NCBI RefSeq assembly: GCF_000004195.4
Contig: NC_030685.2
Span: forward strand, 54,822,016 to 54,886,015
Direction of reading: 5' to 3'
DNA: 64,000 bases
DNA from: Xenopus tropicalis
Taxonomy: Eukaryota > Chordata > Amphibia > Anura > Pipidae
Position 1 is the stretch's first letter. Every line of letters begins with the position of its first letter. The position numbers and the translations under genes were made by a program. Positions 1 to 12,602 of the stretch are shown in pieces. Below the pieces are notes generated by a model. That model did no database searches. It was not told the origin of the DNA and saw only the letters and a list, made by a program, of their open reading frames with translations.

Positions 1-84
1 AGAACACAAGAAAAATCACACATGAAAATGAAAAAATATCTGATTTCCAAAACAATACAAGGAAACCACAACCAAACATTCTTC

Positions 85-115
<31 letters not shown>

Positions 116-451
116 CTTCTTCTTAAATGACTCATAAACCTTCCTCTCAAGGACATTTCACAGTCATGGAACAAGGACACAGATACGTGTTTTGTAGGTC
201 TCAATACCTAAGAAACGTCAATTTGTTTAGTAGCGCAGTGTATTAGCACTTGGTTCTGACACATAGACGTGTATTAATGTAGGGTAATAAGGTGCAGTAA
301 CTGCATCTCCATGTTGAATCTTTACTTAACTCTGTTACCTGTCTGCTGTGATAAGTGGTCCCATGAGTAGGATGAGAAAGCATGTAAACCAAATCAAATA
401 AGAAAAGGGATTTATTACTCACAGTTAAATCCGTTTATCTCTATTCCTATG
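1..451. other. Intronic sequence, nothing coding recognised
   Basis: It holds a poly(T) run near 84-110 and otherwise unremarkable AT-rich sequence. No vps8 exon was seen. Confidence 0.5.
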
Positions 452-2329
452 GGGGACACAGGTACCATGAGTTTAAATCCCCTCCCATCAGGAGGCAGGA
501 CACATAGGACTAGAGAGAAATGTTGAGAAATTCCTTTTTTGTGCCTGGGGACACAGGAACCATGGGGATCTACCAAAGCAGTTCCCTAGCCGGGCGGGAA
601 TAAACAGTACAACAATAGGCAATACAACATATAGGTCCCAGGGAGGCCCTGGAGACCTGATTTGGGGGGGGGGGGGGAGGTGATGCCTGCCATCACGAAC
701 ATTCTCCTGTAGTTCATATTTTTTCTGTAGTAAAACCGACAGAGCTGAAACCTGAACTTTCAGGGATCCTAAACTCAATCCCTTACTCAAGCCCTCTTGA
801 GAAGCGGAACATCAGTATCTTCATATTGTGCTTCATGATCTGAACACATGAAAGATTTTCCAAATTCTGTGGTAAGCCTTTAAAGATGCCACTTTTCTGG
901 CCTTAATCATGGTCTGTGCCACTTCCTTGGAGAAGCCCTTCTGAATCAGAATCGAAGGTCTAAGTGGAATATCCCTGGATTGGGGTGTAGAATGGGTCAC
1001 TGATCTAGTGTGTCTGCCTGTGTTGGCAGTCTCATTGGTGGTTTGACTAAGTCTTCCATCAGATCTGTGAATCACGAGTGCCATGGCCAGTGTGGTGCGA
1101 CTACAATGAAAGGTGCCCTTCTCTCTCTTCATGCTTTTTGGAATCCGAGGAAACTTGCCAAGCGGCGGAAACACATAAGCCAGAGAACACTCCCACGTTG
1201 CCCTCAGAGCATCTATTCATACCGCTAGTGGGTCTTTTGACTTTGCAATGATCCTGTTGACTTTGCGATTGTGATGGAATGCCATCAGATCAAGCCAAAC
1301 CTGGCTTTTGCACAGTTAAATATCCTGCTCACATTGTTTGGTGCTGACACACTACAGCTACCCCCTTGGCGATTGAGGTATGCCACAGTGGTGATGTTTC
1401 GAAGGTCCAGGCCTTCCAAATGGGACTTTCCAAAATATTGATTAGGAGTCTCGCCTCTGCTGTTGACCAGATGCCTTGAGCAGTTTGGTTCCTGAAGGTT
1501 GCCCCAGTCCAACAGACTGGTGTCTGTGGTGATTACTTGCTAAACTGGTTCCACAAAAGATCCATGTCTCTGATCCATCCACAATGTGAGGGAGTTGCAG
1601 CCAGCACTCTGATGCACTTCTGCAGTGATGAAACTGAAATTGAACAAATGGAACCGCTTCAGTTGAGGACACCATCACTTCCAGAACCTTCATGCAGAAG
1701 TGGATTGAGGGACTGGGTGCTGATTGTAGTTGATGTGCCAGGGACACTAGTTTTTAAACTTTTTCCTCCGAAAGAAATATTCTTCCCAGGGCTGTATCAA
1801 AAATAAGACCCAGGAAATGCATATGTTGAGACGGTAAAAGAAATTACTTTGTTCTGTTGATCAACCAACCAAATCATTCCAGCATCTTCACTGATAGTTC
1901 CAAAGACGTTTCTGCTAGATGTTTTGAGGGGGCCTTGAACGCGTAAAAGATACTCCTTGGAATCTGAGGTTGGCAGCCATAGCTCCCATTAGTTTGGTAA
2001 AAATCTTCGGGGCCAAAGACAGACCGAATGGCAGTGCCACAAACTGGAAATGTAGGTCATGTGGAAAGACTAGCACATGAAGATAGGTGTTCTTCGTGTC
2101 CAGAAAAGCCAGGAACTCCCCCGGTTCCATTGCCTGTATGTCAGACCTGCCCGACTCCATTTTAAATTAGCGGTAAATGACCACACCAGGTGGTCCGCTG
2201 TCATAGTGACTGGACTGAGGATCAAATGCAGTTAACCCTGGTGAGGGTCCCATGAGGGGAGAACTTCAGTTCTTCTTGTGTCCTGTCTACTGATGGGAGG
2301 GGATTTAAACCCATGGTACCTGTGTCCCC
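452..2329 (-). mobile_element. Truncated DIRS-type (tyrosine recombinase) retrotransposon
   Basis: On the minus strand the broken frames run in DIRS order. Reverse transcriptase is at 2160-1915 (FVALPFGLSLAPKIFTKLMG). A thumb and RNase H segment follows at about 1750-1285 (TVAYLNRQGGSCS). The start of the tyrosine recombinase is at 1174-840 and 790-700 (KARKVASLKAYHRIWKIF, then KVQVSALS). The recombinase catalytic core is missing. The ends are 53-bp inverted repeats (452-504 and 2277-2329), with another copy of the motif near 546-566. Inverted rather than direct termini, and this domain order, set DIRS apart from LTR elements. Several stops and frameshifts make it inactive. It lies in an intron of vps8. 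Confidence 0.8.
663..677. repeat. Poly(G) run
   Basis: About fifteen consecutive G bases inside the decayed DIRS element. Confidence 0.9.
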
Positions 2330-2994
2330 AGGACGTAAGAGAAAAAAACCCTAAAAGGATGTAGTTGCATGGGTTAAAATATTATAGAACTTGTGGTGCT
2401 GCATGCTGCATCAAAATCTCCTGTGGAGTTCAGCCCTTAGGCTGGTTAGTTTTAGCTATATGATGGTAAATGCTGTGCTCTTGCACTGTTAATCTGGGCT
2501 TTTTATTGGTTTATACTCTCAGCCCCAAGGGAAAACATGCAATTAAGCAGTTATGCTGTGCCTCAGAAATAAAACATCTCTGCAATAAGGAATGAAAGAA
2601 ACCAGAGTATGAATTTTCCTGTGTGACAAATACACACAGTTTGCCCCAAATCTCTCAAGCAGGAGATGATGCTGTATCACAGGACTGTTGTATGAGTCTT
2701 CCAGTACAGCAGCTGTATGACACTAAAGATCTGACTGTGACTTCCCAGTATAATATAGTTTATTATCTAAAAAAAAAATCAATGGCTTGCCCAAGCCTGA
2801 AAATTACAATTCAACATTGTATGCAACTTTGAACATAAGCAGTTAACGCGGGAAGTTTGGTGAGGAAACAGTGGGAAGTCATTAACTAACACTGTCCTCT
2901 GGTGGAAAAACCTACAGAGGAATTAGCTATGGTCACCGCTAAAATTGGTAAAATAATGTAAGCAGATTTAGGGTTGGTCAGTATGGGTTAGGCT
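2330..2994. other. Intronic sequence without recognised features
   Basis: AT-rich, no recognisable exon or repeat structure. A short A run occurs near 2770. Confidence 0.4.
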
Positions 2995-3424
2995 AATGTC
3001 TCCCCCACGGGGAGATTTAGTTGCTGCGATTTTTAAAAAGCGAGTTCCAGCGACAAGTCTCTCAACTTTTCCTGACAAGCGATTACTAGAGATTTCAACA
3101 ACGGAGCGATTCTATTTCCCACAAATCAAGGTGTCATATTCCCCGCCCACAATTAGAAATTACATTCAGTTCAATAGGGAAATCGCAGGGACTTCCCACT
3201 CAGTGGGTTTTACTTTCAGCGGTTTTGAATGACAATGTTTTCTTTGTAAAATCGCTTTAAAATGAGTCTCATAGCGATTCGCAGCGATAAGATGTTTGAC
3301 GTAGTATCATCGGTTTAAGTACTGGCGATTTATATTCTTCTCTATGTAGAGACAAAACAAGCGACTTGTTGCTGGAACCCACTTTTTAAAAATTTACAGC
3401 GACTAAATCTCCTTGTGGGACATT
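2995..3424. mobile_element. MITE with about 29-bp terminal inverted repeats
   Basis: The ends (CCACGGGGAGATTTAGTTGC at the left, its near complement at the right) are inverted copies. The inside has many GCGAT/ATCGC words. It appears related to the foldback family at 11402-11692 and 32642-32986, which share the GGGGAGATT...AGTCGC core. No coding capacity. Confidence 0.7.
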
Positions 3425-3550
3425 ATCCTTACTGTCCTGGGGCAACTTTGCCAAGGTTTAGTAAATGAACTTAATGACCGAGTTTATTCATAATCTGCCT
3501 TATGTTGTGCTGCAGCAGAAGCTTCAGTGCAAATTGTAGCGTATACACAC

Positions 3551-3635
3551 CTTCCGTATGGGGTCTTGCATGTAGCAGTCTATGATTTTATCATACTGGT
3601 GTTTCCGCTCATACATAAACTCACAGATCTGATAG
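3551..3635 (-). CDS. vps8: vps8 exon 29 (last in window)
   Basis: Acceptor tttcaacag, donor CGGAAG|GTGTGT, 85 nt, codons 828-856. It encodes YQICEFMYERKHQYDKIIDC and YMQDPIRK. The next expected exon was not found in 1-3550 and presumably lies left of the window. Confidence 0.95.
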
Positions 3636-4035
3636 CTGTTGAAAGTGGGAAAAGTAAAATAATTAAATCATAGTGAGGTCTCAGTATTATTATACAGTAG
3701 GTCATTTATACCTCAATAACTTCTGTCTAATTGCTCCAAATGTTAATTCACTTTTGATTTTAAATTTATTTGTAAATGTAACTGAAAGAAAATGCCTCTA
3801 GTTAATACATGTACTCGGGAGCAGAAGCAACAGCATTAGACATATTGATTTTAAATACACTTACAAATAACTTTTGTACAATTGATAATGTCTTATTAAT
3901 ACATATTCTTTCTAAGAATTACAGTTTGCTTTCTATAAAACAAAAACCCCTACAGTTTTCCTACACTCTTAAATGTACAGTCATGTTTAGATATACAGTA
4001 ATGTATATAGTTCATGTTAATTAACTGTTAATTAA

Positions 4036-4560
4036 CTGCTTAAAGGGATTCTGTCATGATTTTTATGGTGTACTTTTTATTTCAAAATTGCACTGTTTAC
4101 ACAGCAAATAATTCACTCTACCATTTAAAATGTTATCTTGAACCAACAAACATAATTTTGTTGTTGTAATATTGGTGTGTAGGCACCATCTCAGTGCATT
4201 GTGCCTGATTCTGAACTTTCAGAAGAGCTACACATTAGATCTGCTTTCAGGTAACCTATTGTTTCTCCTACTCCCGTGTAACTGGAGGAGTCCCAAGCCA
4301 GACTTGGATTTCTTACTATTGAGTGCTATTCTGATATCTACTGGGAGCTGCTATCTTGCTACCTTCCCATTGTTATGCTGATCGGCTGCTGGGAGGGGGG
4401 TGATATCACTCCAATTTGTAGCTTATCAGTAAAGTGCTACTAAACTTTATCAGAGTACAGGTCACATGGCTGTGGCACCCTGGGAAATAAAGAATATGGC
4501 TAGCCCCATGTCAAATTTCAAAAATAAATATGAAAAAATTGTGTTTTTAAAAAAAAAACA
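4036..4560. mobile_element. TTAA-flanked MITE (T2/Kolobok-like family), right end eroded
   Basis: The left end TTAAAGGGATTCTGTCATG is the same terminus as the partial copy at 20285 and the inverted end at 42140-42173. The body resembles a repeat I recognise as widespread in Xenopus. The matching right terminus is not visible. Confidence 0.65.
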
Positions 4561-4724
4561 TCTACTATCGTGCATAGTCTATAGTAAAGCTCTCAGGATC
4601 TTGTGTGACAGGAGGTAGAGCTCTTATGATTAAAAATAAACAACATTATTAACAGTATTTTAAACTGAACTGAAAATCCCTTGAATAGACTAAAAAGAGG
4701 TCTGGAAATAGTAAGTAACTTTAC

Positions 4725-4807
4725 AATTGTGCTCTTTCTGCTAGCTGGATCAGTCTGTTCTCTTCAAATTGCACAACTCCTCCAGCATGAAGAAGTTCAA
4801 GGAGAAC
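4725..4807 (-). CDS. vps8: vps8 exon 28
   Basis: Acceptor tctacaatcag, donor ACAATT|GTAAAG, 83 nt, codons 801-828. It encodes VLLELLHAGGVVQFEENRLI and QLAERAQ. Confidence 0.96.
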
Positions 4808-5467
4808 CTGATTGTAGAAGGAATAAATGAGCAAAAAATGAATAAAGCAGAGGGTTGTTGCTTTAGCTATAGTTCTAAAATAAATAAATAAAGGATTTCT
4901 GTGATAACGGGACACCTTTTATTGGCTAATTCAACATCCTTAACTGTGCTGGGCCCCTATACAAAATAGCCACTTCTTGCTTTGCCTGTCTTTTACTGGT
5001 TCTTCTGGTCAACCAATGCCCAAATTAGAGGTAAACAGACATAAGTATGTGCCTAGCGCCGCCACCCCCCCCCCCAGTGCCTCTTGCCTAGCCTTAGTTC
5101 TAGCCCTGACATTTTTAAATCACACTATTTACATACATAAATTAACTAATATGACTTCTTCATGGGAATCCCTGTTATGACCCCAACTTTCTTAAAGGTA
5201 AGGAATGCAAGTCTGCATTAAATACACAGTTTATCGATATAAGTGGTATATTTGTAGATGTTTGTTATTTAGAATTTAGTTAGTGAAAAAAAGGTTTAGC
5301 TGGCAACAGCTAGTTTAGCTGGAAACTGTGAGAAAGTTGCTTTAATACTACCAGGTGCAGTTTGTTAGTGAGAAAGTCACTAACAATGTGAGAAAACTCT
5401 ATTGAATGATGTATTTAGTTCCATATTTGCAGCTGAATAAGTAATAAATTAACAGTTAATGCTGTAC

Positions 5468-5524
5468 CTGCTGTCGTTCAGAATGTCGGGAATCATCATC
5501 TGGACTACACAGGAATTCTAAAAC
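5468..5524 (-). CDS. vps8: vps8 exon 27
   Basis: Acceptor tcctgagacag, donor CAGCAG|GTACAG, 57 nt, codons 782-800, phase 0. It encodes VLEFLCSPDDDSRHSERQQ. Confidence 0.96.
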
Positions 5525-6354
5525 CTGTCTCAGGAACAAAATGTTGTAATGTGAATCAATCTGCTTATCTACAGAAATGGCCATACAGAAGTATGTATAT
5601 TTAATTCTATGCATCTCTTTAATGTTCTATCTAATTCACGCTAAATGATCACAGATTTTCTAAAAAGTTTACATGTGCAAACCCTTGTCCAATGTGAGTT
5701 ATTTTAATTATGAAAGGTTATATTTTTATTTCTTGAGTAAAACAGGGAAATTAATATTCTCCATGTCTGCAGTATAGATAATTATACTACCGGTATACAA
5801 CCCTTCCCAACCCTTTTATCCTTTTGTTGTAACTGTTTGTTAGCAGGAGTCCATTATGCAGGGCGTTTATCGGTGCACTGGTACACTAATGATGTACCTC
5901 ACAAGAACCAAATATAGATCCAGTTTTCCTGTTTGCTCTGTTTAGCTCAAGAGATTGGCTACACGCTGTCTATTTACATTGGTCTTTTCCTTCTACCCTT
6001 GATGTATGGCTCTGTATCAAAAAATCTTTTAAAGTACAAAGGTAAAGGACACTGCCAACTAAGTATTAGACAAAGACGGAAGAATGCAGAATGCTGAAGG
6101 CATGACCTTGCCACAAAGACTAGCATTCATATTTTAATGCATAGGCAGAATTTGGTGCATATCAGCTACCGTGGATAGTAAGATGGACTCTGATGGGTAC
6201 TTTAAGCACTTATAGACAAGCTGCCAAAACTAATATTCCAGCATCACTGAATAAACTCCTGGGTATCAGATGAGGAGATGCTGCAAGTACACCGTTATCA
6301 GCTATTTCATATGTATGGTTTATGTACAAACCTAAATAGTCATTTGAATTTTAC
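5525..6354. other. Intron, no recognised feature
   Basis: AT-rich intron between vps8 exons 27 and 26. Nothing beyond short direct repeats was seen. Confidence 0.4.
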
Positions 6355-6474
6355 CTGGTCAAACAACATTCGGTTCACAAAAAGTGTATTATCTGGCTTG
6401 GCAAGCTGTCGGGCTAGGAAAGTAAAGAGGCAGCCGACTTGGGATGGAGTAAAGTCAGAGTTTTCCACCATGAC
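6355..6474 (-). CDS. vps8: vps8 exon 26
   Basis: Acceptor ttttctccag, donor GACCAG|GTAAAA, 120 nt, codons 742-781, phase 0. It encodes VMVENSDFTPSQVGCLFTFL, then ARQLAKPDNTLFVNRMLFDQ. Confidence 0.97.
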
Positions 6475-6729
6475 CTGGAGAAAATAGGTGAACATATATA
6501 ACACTATACAAAGAAATGTTAGTTATTTACAACTGGTATGATATAAAATAACCTATATATGTATTCACAGGCATATTAACCTATATGCAGTGTTTCAATG
6601 TTTCATTAAATGTTAGAGCTGTGAATTAAAGCAAATCTGTGAGAGAGCTTGTTGAGTCTTGGTGTAGCTCAACTTTGTCTAATTATACTGCAGAGAGGTA
6701 ATGCATTGAGTAAATATAGTCCAGTCTGG

Positions 6730-8270
6730 CTTTTTATTGAGAGGTAGCCAAGAGTGGCGCAAGCCAGTTCAAAGCTATCACCCAGCGAGCAGATGCTTTA
6801 ACTTTTAAGGCCAGTTTGTTCTGTATTTTAGATACAGTTTTGGAAGGAATTGATAGTAATGCAAGCTCTGGATCAGCGGAAATATCAGTTTGGAACAGTT
6901 GCGAAACCAGTTGGAAAGTTTGGACCAAAAAGTTATGTACTATGAACATGTCCACCTAGAATGAAAATAGCCTACTCGGGTCTGACAGCCCTGAAAACAA
7001 GTTAGCGGATAGGTACGAATAAATGTATTTTTTAGAAATGGTGTAACATATCATCTAGAGAGGAGTTTATATGCAGTTTCTTTCATACTTGTGCAGGGAG
7101 AGATTCTTTTCACAGATTGCCAGATTTTTTTTCCATTTGTGGGGTGAGAAAGAAGTATGCAGATTTGTTTCCCAAGACTTCATGTAGCTACAGGGGACAT
7201 CCAGTGCTACGGTTATCAGTATACAGAGAGTATAACTGAGAAACAGATCCTGAAAGGTGCATGGGAGACTTGCAATGGGACTCAAATATGGATGTTTTAA
7301 TGTAGGATGTTGGGGGCCTTGTGAAAGAGAGAAATGTAGAATTTGAGTATAGTGAAAGTGTTCTGAGGGAGGAATTTTGTCCTTTTCCTGGCAGGCTTCA
7401 AAGGATTTCGAGTCTTGAGGTTATTATCATATATTAGTATGATAATTGTGTTGAGTCCACCAAGAGAAAACTTTAGGGGCTAGTCCTGGGGGTACTCTGT
7501 GTTATCTATTAAGGGTTGTAAGTTATTATGCGTTTGATGTGTTAGTAATTTAGGCTTTGAGGATGCTCAGAGTTTTAGGTGGAATAAGATTATGGGGTCT
7601 CTTATGAGAATGTATGTTTTGTGTTACTGTCCATAATAGGGAAGTTGTTTGTAGGGGGTACATGTATTGTATTGTAATGGGCTACATGCCACTGAATATG
7701 GGGAGACAGCCTAAAGGCTTTATAATATGATAGAAGGTGTGGAACATTAAAGAAGTCTAGGTAATATAATCATGGGGGCAGTTGCTGTTCGCCCCAGTAG
7801 AGAAATCTGTAATTTTGTCCAATCTGCAAGTCTCCCATGCAATGATTTGAAGGTGGAGGGATAATTTGCTTTAGAAAGCAAGGTATATGTTTTTGTAATT
7901 TTAACACCCAAAAAAGTGATTGTTTTTGTTCCCACTGAAAAGGAAAAGTTCCAATAGCTTTACTTGATGGGAAGAGATGTTGATTTGCAATGTTGACCTT
8001 TAGGCCTGAGATGTGATAGAATTGATCTAGAGCTTGAAATAAAGTAAGGAGGCTCGTCAAGGGCATGGTCACCATCATGCATAAGTCACCAGCCTACAAG
8101 CTGATCTTATAATCTTTTGTACCTTTGGTGTAGCTAATGCAAAAAGTAGTGGAGATAAAGGCCACCCCTGATGGGTCCCTCTTCCAATCTGTACAGGAGA
8201 GGATGATTTATTAAACAATCTAATGTTTGCTGTTGGGCCATTATAGAGAACTTGGAGGTAGCAATAATTT
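6730..8270 (-). mobile_element. Decayed L1-type LINE, ORF2 3' half
   Basis: Minus-strand frames carry a reverse-transcriptase block near 8215-8110 (GRGTHQGWPLSPLLFALA). A stop interrupts the region where the YADD box should be, near 8085. A downstream block follows at 8040-7750 (SGLKVN, FLGVKITK, then ILPRLL). A C-terminal segment lies at 6955-6735. The order fits the L1 clade (L1/Tx1-like). At least three frames are needed to read it, so it is a fossil. It lies in the intron between exons 26 and 25. Confidence 0.7.
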
Positions 8271-8362
8271 TTTTTTCATAGTACAAGCACTCTAGACCAA
8301 GCAAATTGAAGTCTGGTGAGTTAAGATTAAATAGCTGTTTGTCATAACAAGTTTGTTTATAC

Positions 8363-8434
8363 CTTCAGAAGAATATCCACAATACGTTGCTGATGTTCCA
8401 CTGCTTGCTTATCATTTGTAAAGTCTTCAAATGT
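8363..8434 (-). CDS. vps8: vps8 exon 25
   Basis: Acceptor attcctttcag, donor CTGAAG|GTATAA, 72 nt, codons 718-741, phase 0. It encodes TFEDFTNDKQAVEHQQRIVD and ILLK. Confidence 0.96.
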
Positions 8435-8905
8435 CTGAAAGGAATGTAAAGAATAATCATCTTTATTAACTTGTCTATTGTTGCTGTTACATTACAGTTT
8501 CTTCCTGTAAGATGAATATTCTATGTATTGTAGACACACATTTAAAGGAGCGCAGATACACAAACTTACAGATTTATCACAAAAGTGTATTTATCAAGTA
8601 GGCACTGTTACACTGACTTAGGTGCACCCAATCCAGACAAACCTTATGGCCATTTGAATGATTTGGCTTTAGAGATGTGACAGAGAAACATGTGCTGCCA
8701 GGTGAGACAGGAAAGGTCTAGACCCTTCCTGATTTCCGTTACTCAATATTTGTTGCACTGAAATTCTTTTGGATTTATAGCATTTTTGTAGAAACTTTCT
8801 GGCGACTATTTCACTCTTATGGTGTGGTTCTATATGTGAATCTAATTGGGGAATAATTGGAAGAAAGACCAGAAACCATTCAGTGTGACAAACAATAATT
8901 ATTCA

Positions 8906-9550
8906 TTAAAGGAACAGTAACACCAAGAAATAAAATGTTTCAAAGTAATTAAAATAAAATATACTGTTGCCCTGCTCTAGTAAAAGTTCTGTTTCAGAAA
9001 CTTTTATATGAATACCCTGCTGTGAAGCAAGAAGTTAGTTGCCTGCGACAGATCTCTGCTCCACTGGCAACAATAGGAATCACCAGTGGAAAGGCCTAGG
9101 CATTGCCTCGGCTTTCCAAAGTCGCACACAGAAGGAGACTTTCCACCGGTGACTCCTATTGTTGCCAGCGGACAGGCAATTTAGAGCGGTTAATCACCCT
9201 CAGTACGAGAGATCTATTATGAGCAACCAACTTGCTCCGTGGGACATTAGACTAAAGCTAGAAAAAGAGAGAAAAGGCACAGGTTACTTAGTAGATAACA
9301 GATAAAATACCATTGTATTCTAGAGGACTTATCAGTTATCTGCTATGTAACCTGTGCCTTTTTTCTTTTTTTCCAGTTTGAATGGCTACACAGCAGTAAA
9401 CACTAGTTTGCTTTAGAAACTCTTCTTTAGTTTATATAAGTATATAAACTAAAGAAGAGTTTCTAAAGCAAACCAGTGTTACCAGGGCAGGGCAACAGTA
9501 CATTATATTTTAATTACTTTAAAAAATTTTTGGGGTTACTGTTCCTTTAA
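8906..9550. mobile_element. T2/Kolobok-type MITE with TTAA duplications and internal hairpins
   Basis: TTAA at 8906 and 9547 flanks termini TTAAAGGAACAGTAACACC and its complement; the inverted match extends tens of bases. Inside are three further inverted pairs, including a near-perfect hairpin at 9402-9478 with arms of about 30 bp. No open frame. The TTAA target and terminus fit the Xenopus T2 family. Confidence 0.8.
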
Positions 9551-11190
9551 TATTATTGGCATTATTAATATTAATCAATATTAACATTTTAAATTAATAC
9601 TTAATAGGTCAACAATCTGCCTATATGCAGCATTTTGCTTTCTGGTCAATAACATCTAAGCGTTACATATTCCTGCTTGTCTCTCACAATTCCTACTACA
9701 CTACTGAGCAGTGTCTAGGATACTCACTTGGCCTATATTTTACTGGTCTGCCGGGAAATATTATACTTATTGTCAATGTTATTAATAGGGAAGAAATAAA
9801 AATATAGGCAAGCTTGCATTTTTTTTCTAGAAAAGGTGGCAACCCTGGCAGTATTATGCTCAGAGGCAAGGGCTTTATAAGTGAGTCACAAACATGAGAA
9901 GGAACTCATGATCAAAGTGGTCTATGTGTCATGGCCACTGATGTAAAATCATAGCTCCCTTACAATGTCACTTAAAAGGAGCAAACATAGCTAAATATAA
10001 TATAATTAGAACAGGGATGCAAATTATTGTATTAGTCGTACTTCATTCAATATTGCTATAAATAATTATCCATAAATCCCTTGTAACTTCTGGGGAGCAG
10101 GGACCTCTGATCCTATTGTTTCATTGTGTAAACCTTGTTTGTTATAAAATGACTGTAAATTACTGCATTACATAAAAAGATGATGAAGATTATATGTTCA
10201 TACTATAAGACATAATACCCGTTACAATTATGTAATACAATTACAAAAGTAGTATTGTTGGGCTTCCTTTCCTGAGATAAGAAGATAGTATTTCTCATTA
10301 AAAAAATTGTTATTTAAATCTTTTTGGCAGGTCCTTCAACTTTACAGTGTGTTGTCTCTGTGTCTCAGAACAATCACTGCCTCACATTAACGGGGAAAGC
10401 AAGCAAAGACCAGCATTGTAACAGCACACGGCCACATCTGCTCTATGGAAACAAGAAATATATACAGATGGAATATTTTTATTCTTGGTTGCTAGCTTAA
10501 GTATAACAGACTATGCTGATGCCTTGTAACAGTTTAATTACCATCTCCCATTTTGTTCCAGATTATGAGCTTGGAGCGACTTGAATAAACCTCATTTAAT
10601 TTTGCCTGAGTCCCCAAAGGACTGTACTTCAGAAAAAGAGACTTCAGAGGGAGAAAGACGCTTGGATTAAATGTCTTCTCTTTGAACTAAAGCTGAGTCG
10701 TGTTGCAGATAATAAGCAAACATTCCCCCAGCAGATGAAAGCAAGGCATTGGGGAATCAGGGGGATAGGGGGCCACAGTTTCTCACTTGCAAATCACAAG
10801 GCACTGCTATATAAGTGTACAGCATCTGGTCAGCTCCTATCATTAACTAGCAGAATACAGTAAGGAATCTCCATGGTAGCATTAGTAAGTAATCTATAAA
10901 GCACAAGCAAATAACCCTATCATGCTCATGCTCAAGTCATTATTTTGTGTAAGTCGAAACGTAGAATTTTACAAAATCGTACAGTTTTTCACCTATTAAA
11001 AAACTATAATATTATTTTTTCCTGTTATTTCTATAACGACAACGACAACAGCAAAGTTCTGCATCCTAAAGGATTATAGAAAAAATAACTATTTTGTGAA
11101 TCAGTATGGCAAGGCATGAATGAAACATTAAATGATAAATTAGGCAGTAAAACAGCAGACGAGCAGAGTGGGACAAATTATGTTTAAATC
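9551..11190. other. Intron, no recognised feature
   Basis: About 1.6 kb of AT-rich intron. A short open frame at 9625-9807 has no recognisable domain and is probably chance. Confidence 0.4.
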
Positions 11191-11197
11191 AAAGTGC

Positions 11198-11400
11198 CTA
11201 AGGGTGAAGACATATGGAGCTCCTAGTAGCAGCTACTTGTCATGGTTACTAAACGCCAGAAAATACCCTGCCACAGACAACTGAAAATTGCCACTGCTAA
11301 AACACACGTAGAGACAATTATCAGTAAAAGATCAGCAATGTCAGTTTAGTAGCCATGACAAGTAGCTGCTACTAGTAGCTCAATGTGTTTTCACCCTTAG
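11198..11400. mobile_element. Foldback MITE, family A
   Basis: The inverted ends CTAAGGGTGAAGAC and its complement enclose long inverted arms (AGCTACTTGTCATG and its complement). Related sequence is at 33000-33306 and an end at 26245 and 26410. Confidence 0.75.
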
Positions 11401-11401
11401 G

Positions 11402-11692
11402 GCAGTGGCAGACGGGGAGATTAGCCACCTGCGAAAAATCTTTGTTGCTGTGGGCGACTAATCTCCCCGAAATGCCACCCCACCAGCAAGAATGTAAATC
11501 GCGGGTGGGATGGCATATGCATGGCTTTGATTTCCTGAAGTCGCCCGAAGTTGCCTTGAGAGGAAACTTCGGGCGACTTTGGGAAATAGTAGTGACACGT
11601 ATGCCATCCCACCGGCAATTTACATTCCTGCCAGTCGCCCACGGCAAACGAAGATTTGTCACGGGGTGACTAGCCTCCCCGTCTGCCACTTA
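11402..11692. mobile_element. Foldback MITE, family B
   Basis: Almost the whole 290 bp is an imperfect palindrome. The ends share AGTGGCAGACGGGGAG in inverted orientation, followed by GCGACTAATCTCCCC and GGGATGGCAT blocks. Open frames on both strands here are palindrome artefacts. Same family as 32642-32986. Confidence 0.8.
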
Positions 11693-11752
11693 AAAGTTGT
11701 TTCAGCTGAGACACTCCCCTGTAAAACTGGCAAGAAATATTTTCTCTCTTAC

Positions 11753-11872
11753 CAAGGCTAGTACATTGAGGAACTCCCGTGTATCAAAATGCAGCAGGGT
11801 ACGTATATATGGATACACCTCCTCTTCTTGTGGGGTCTCTGGAGAGTGCAAACGGATCAGGAACTCAAAAAC
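11753..11872 (-). CDS. vps8: vps8 exon 24: solenoid
   Basis: Acceptor tctccccccag, donor GCCTTG|GTAAGA, 120 nt, codons 678-717, phase 0. It encodes VFEFLIRLHSPETPQEEEVY and PYIRTLLHFDTREFLNVLAL. Confidence 0.97.
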
Positions 11873-12509
11873 CTGGGGGGAGAGAAAGACAGAAAGAATT
11901 ACAGTGCTGAGGAATATGTTGGCGCTTTATAAATAAATGTTAATAATAATAATAAGTAACACACATTGGAAATGGATAGTTAATGTCTCCTAACATAAAA
12001 ATTGAGTTATGCATCTATTTATTCTGATTTTGGCTAAGCTGTTCATTATGAAGCTTTATACAATCTCATAACAAGTGTACTTGGAATGTTGCAGGGACCA
12101 TAGTAAGCAGTGTTCAGGACTATAGCCTGTAACATAATATGGACTTGCTAATAATAATAAACATTACAGTATTTAAAAATCCAGTTGATATGAGTGGAGC
12201 TGTGCTGCTTACTATCAGCTAGGCTTTAGACTGAACTTAGCTTTATTCAGCGATGGGCAGCCCTGTTTGAATCTTACTTCAGCTTTCAGCTTCATCCACT
12301 GTACACTTCCTATTCTACAATATGGTATTTCCCTGTATAAGTGGTATTTCTATGTTATCTCTCTGTACAAGTGGTACTTCTATGGTATTTTTGTGCAAGT
12401 GATGCATATTTGTAGCTGGAACTGTACAATGACATTGTGACATTTGGCTACACTTGACTAACCTTATCCAACATTTGTTCATGTCTACAGAGGTACTGGC
12501 CAGGCTGCC

Positions 12510-12529
12510 TGTTTTTTTTTTTTTTTTTT
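12510..12529. repeat. Poly(T) tract
   Basis: About 18 T bases within an otherwise unclassified stretch. Confidence 0.8.
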
Positions 12530-12602
12530 GCAATGGGATTATTACTCTTCTTGATGGCTTTAGGAGAAGAGAAGATAAGAAAGATGAGCTTTCATACGGT
12601 AT

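Noticed and set aside
3440..3550. Search for the next downstream vps8 exon
   Set aside because: No frame between 1 and 3550 matches the VPS8 segment expected after exon 29, so none was called.
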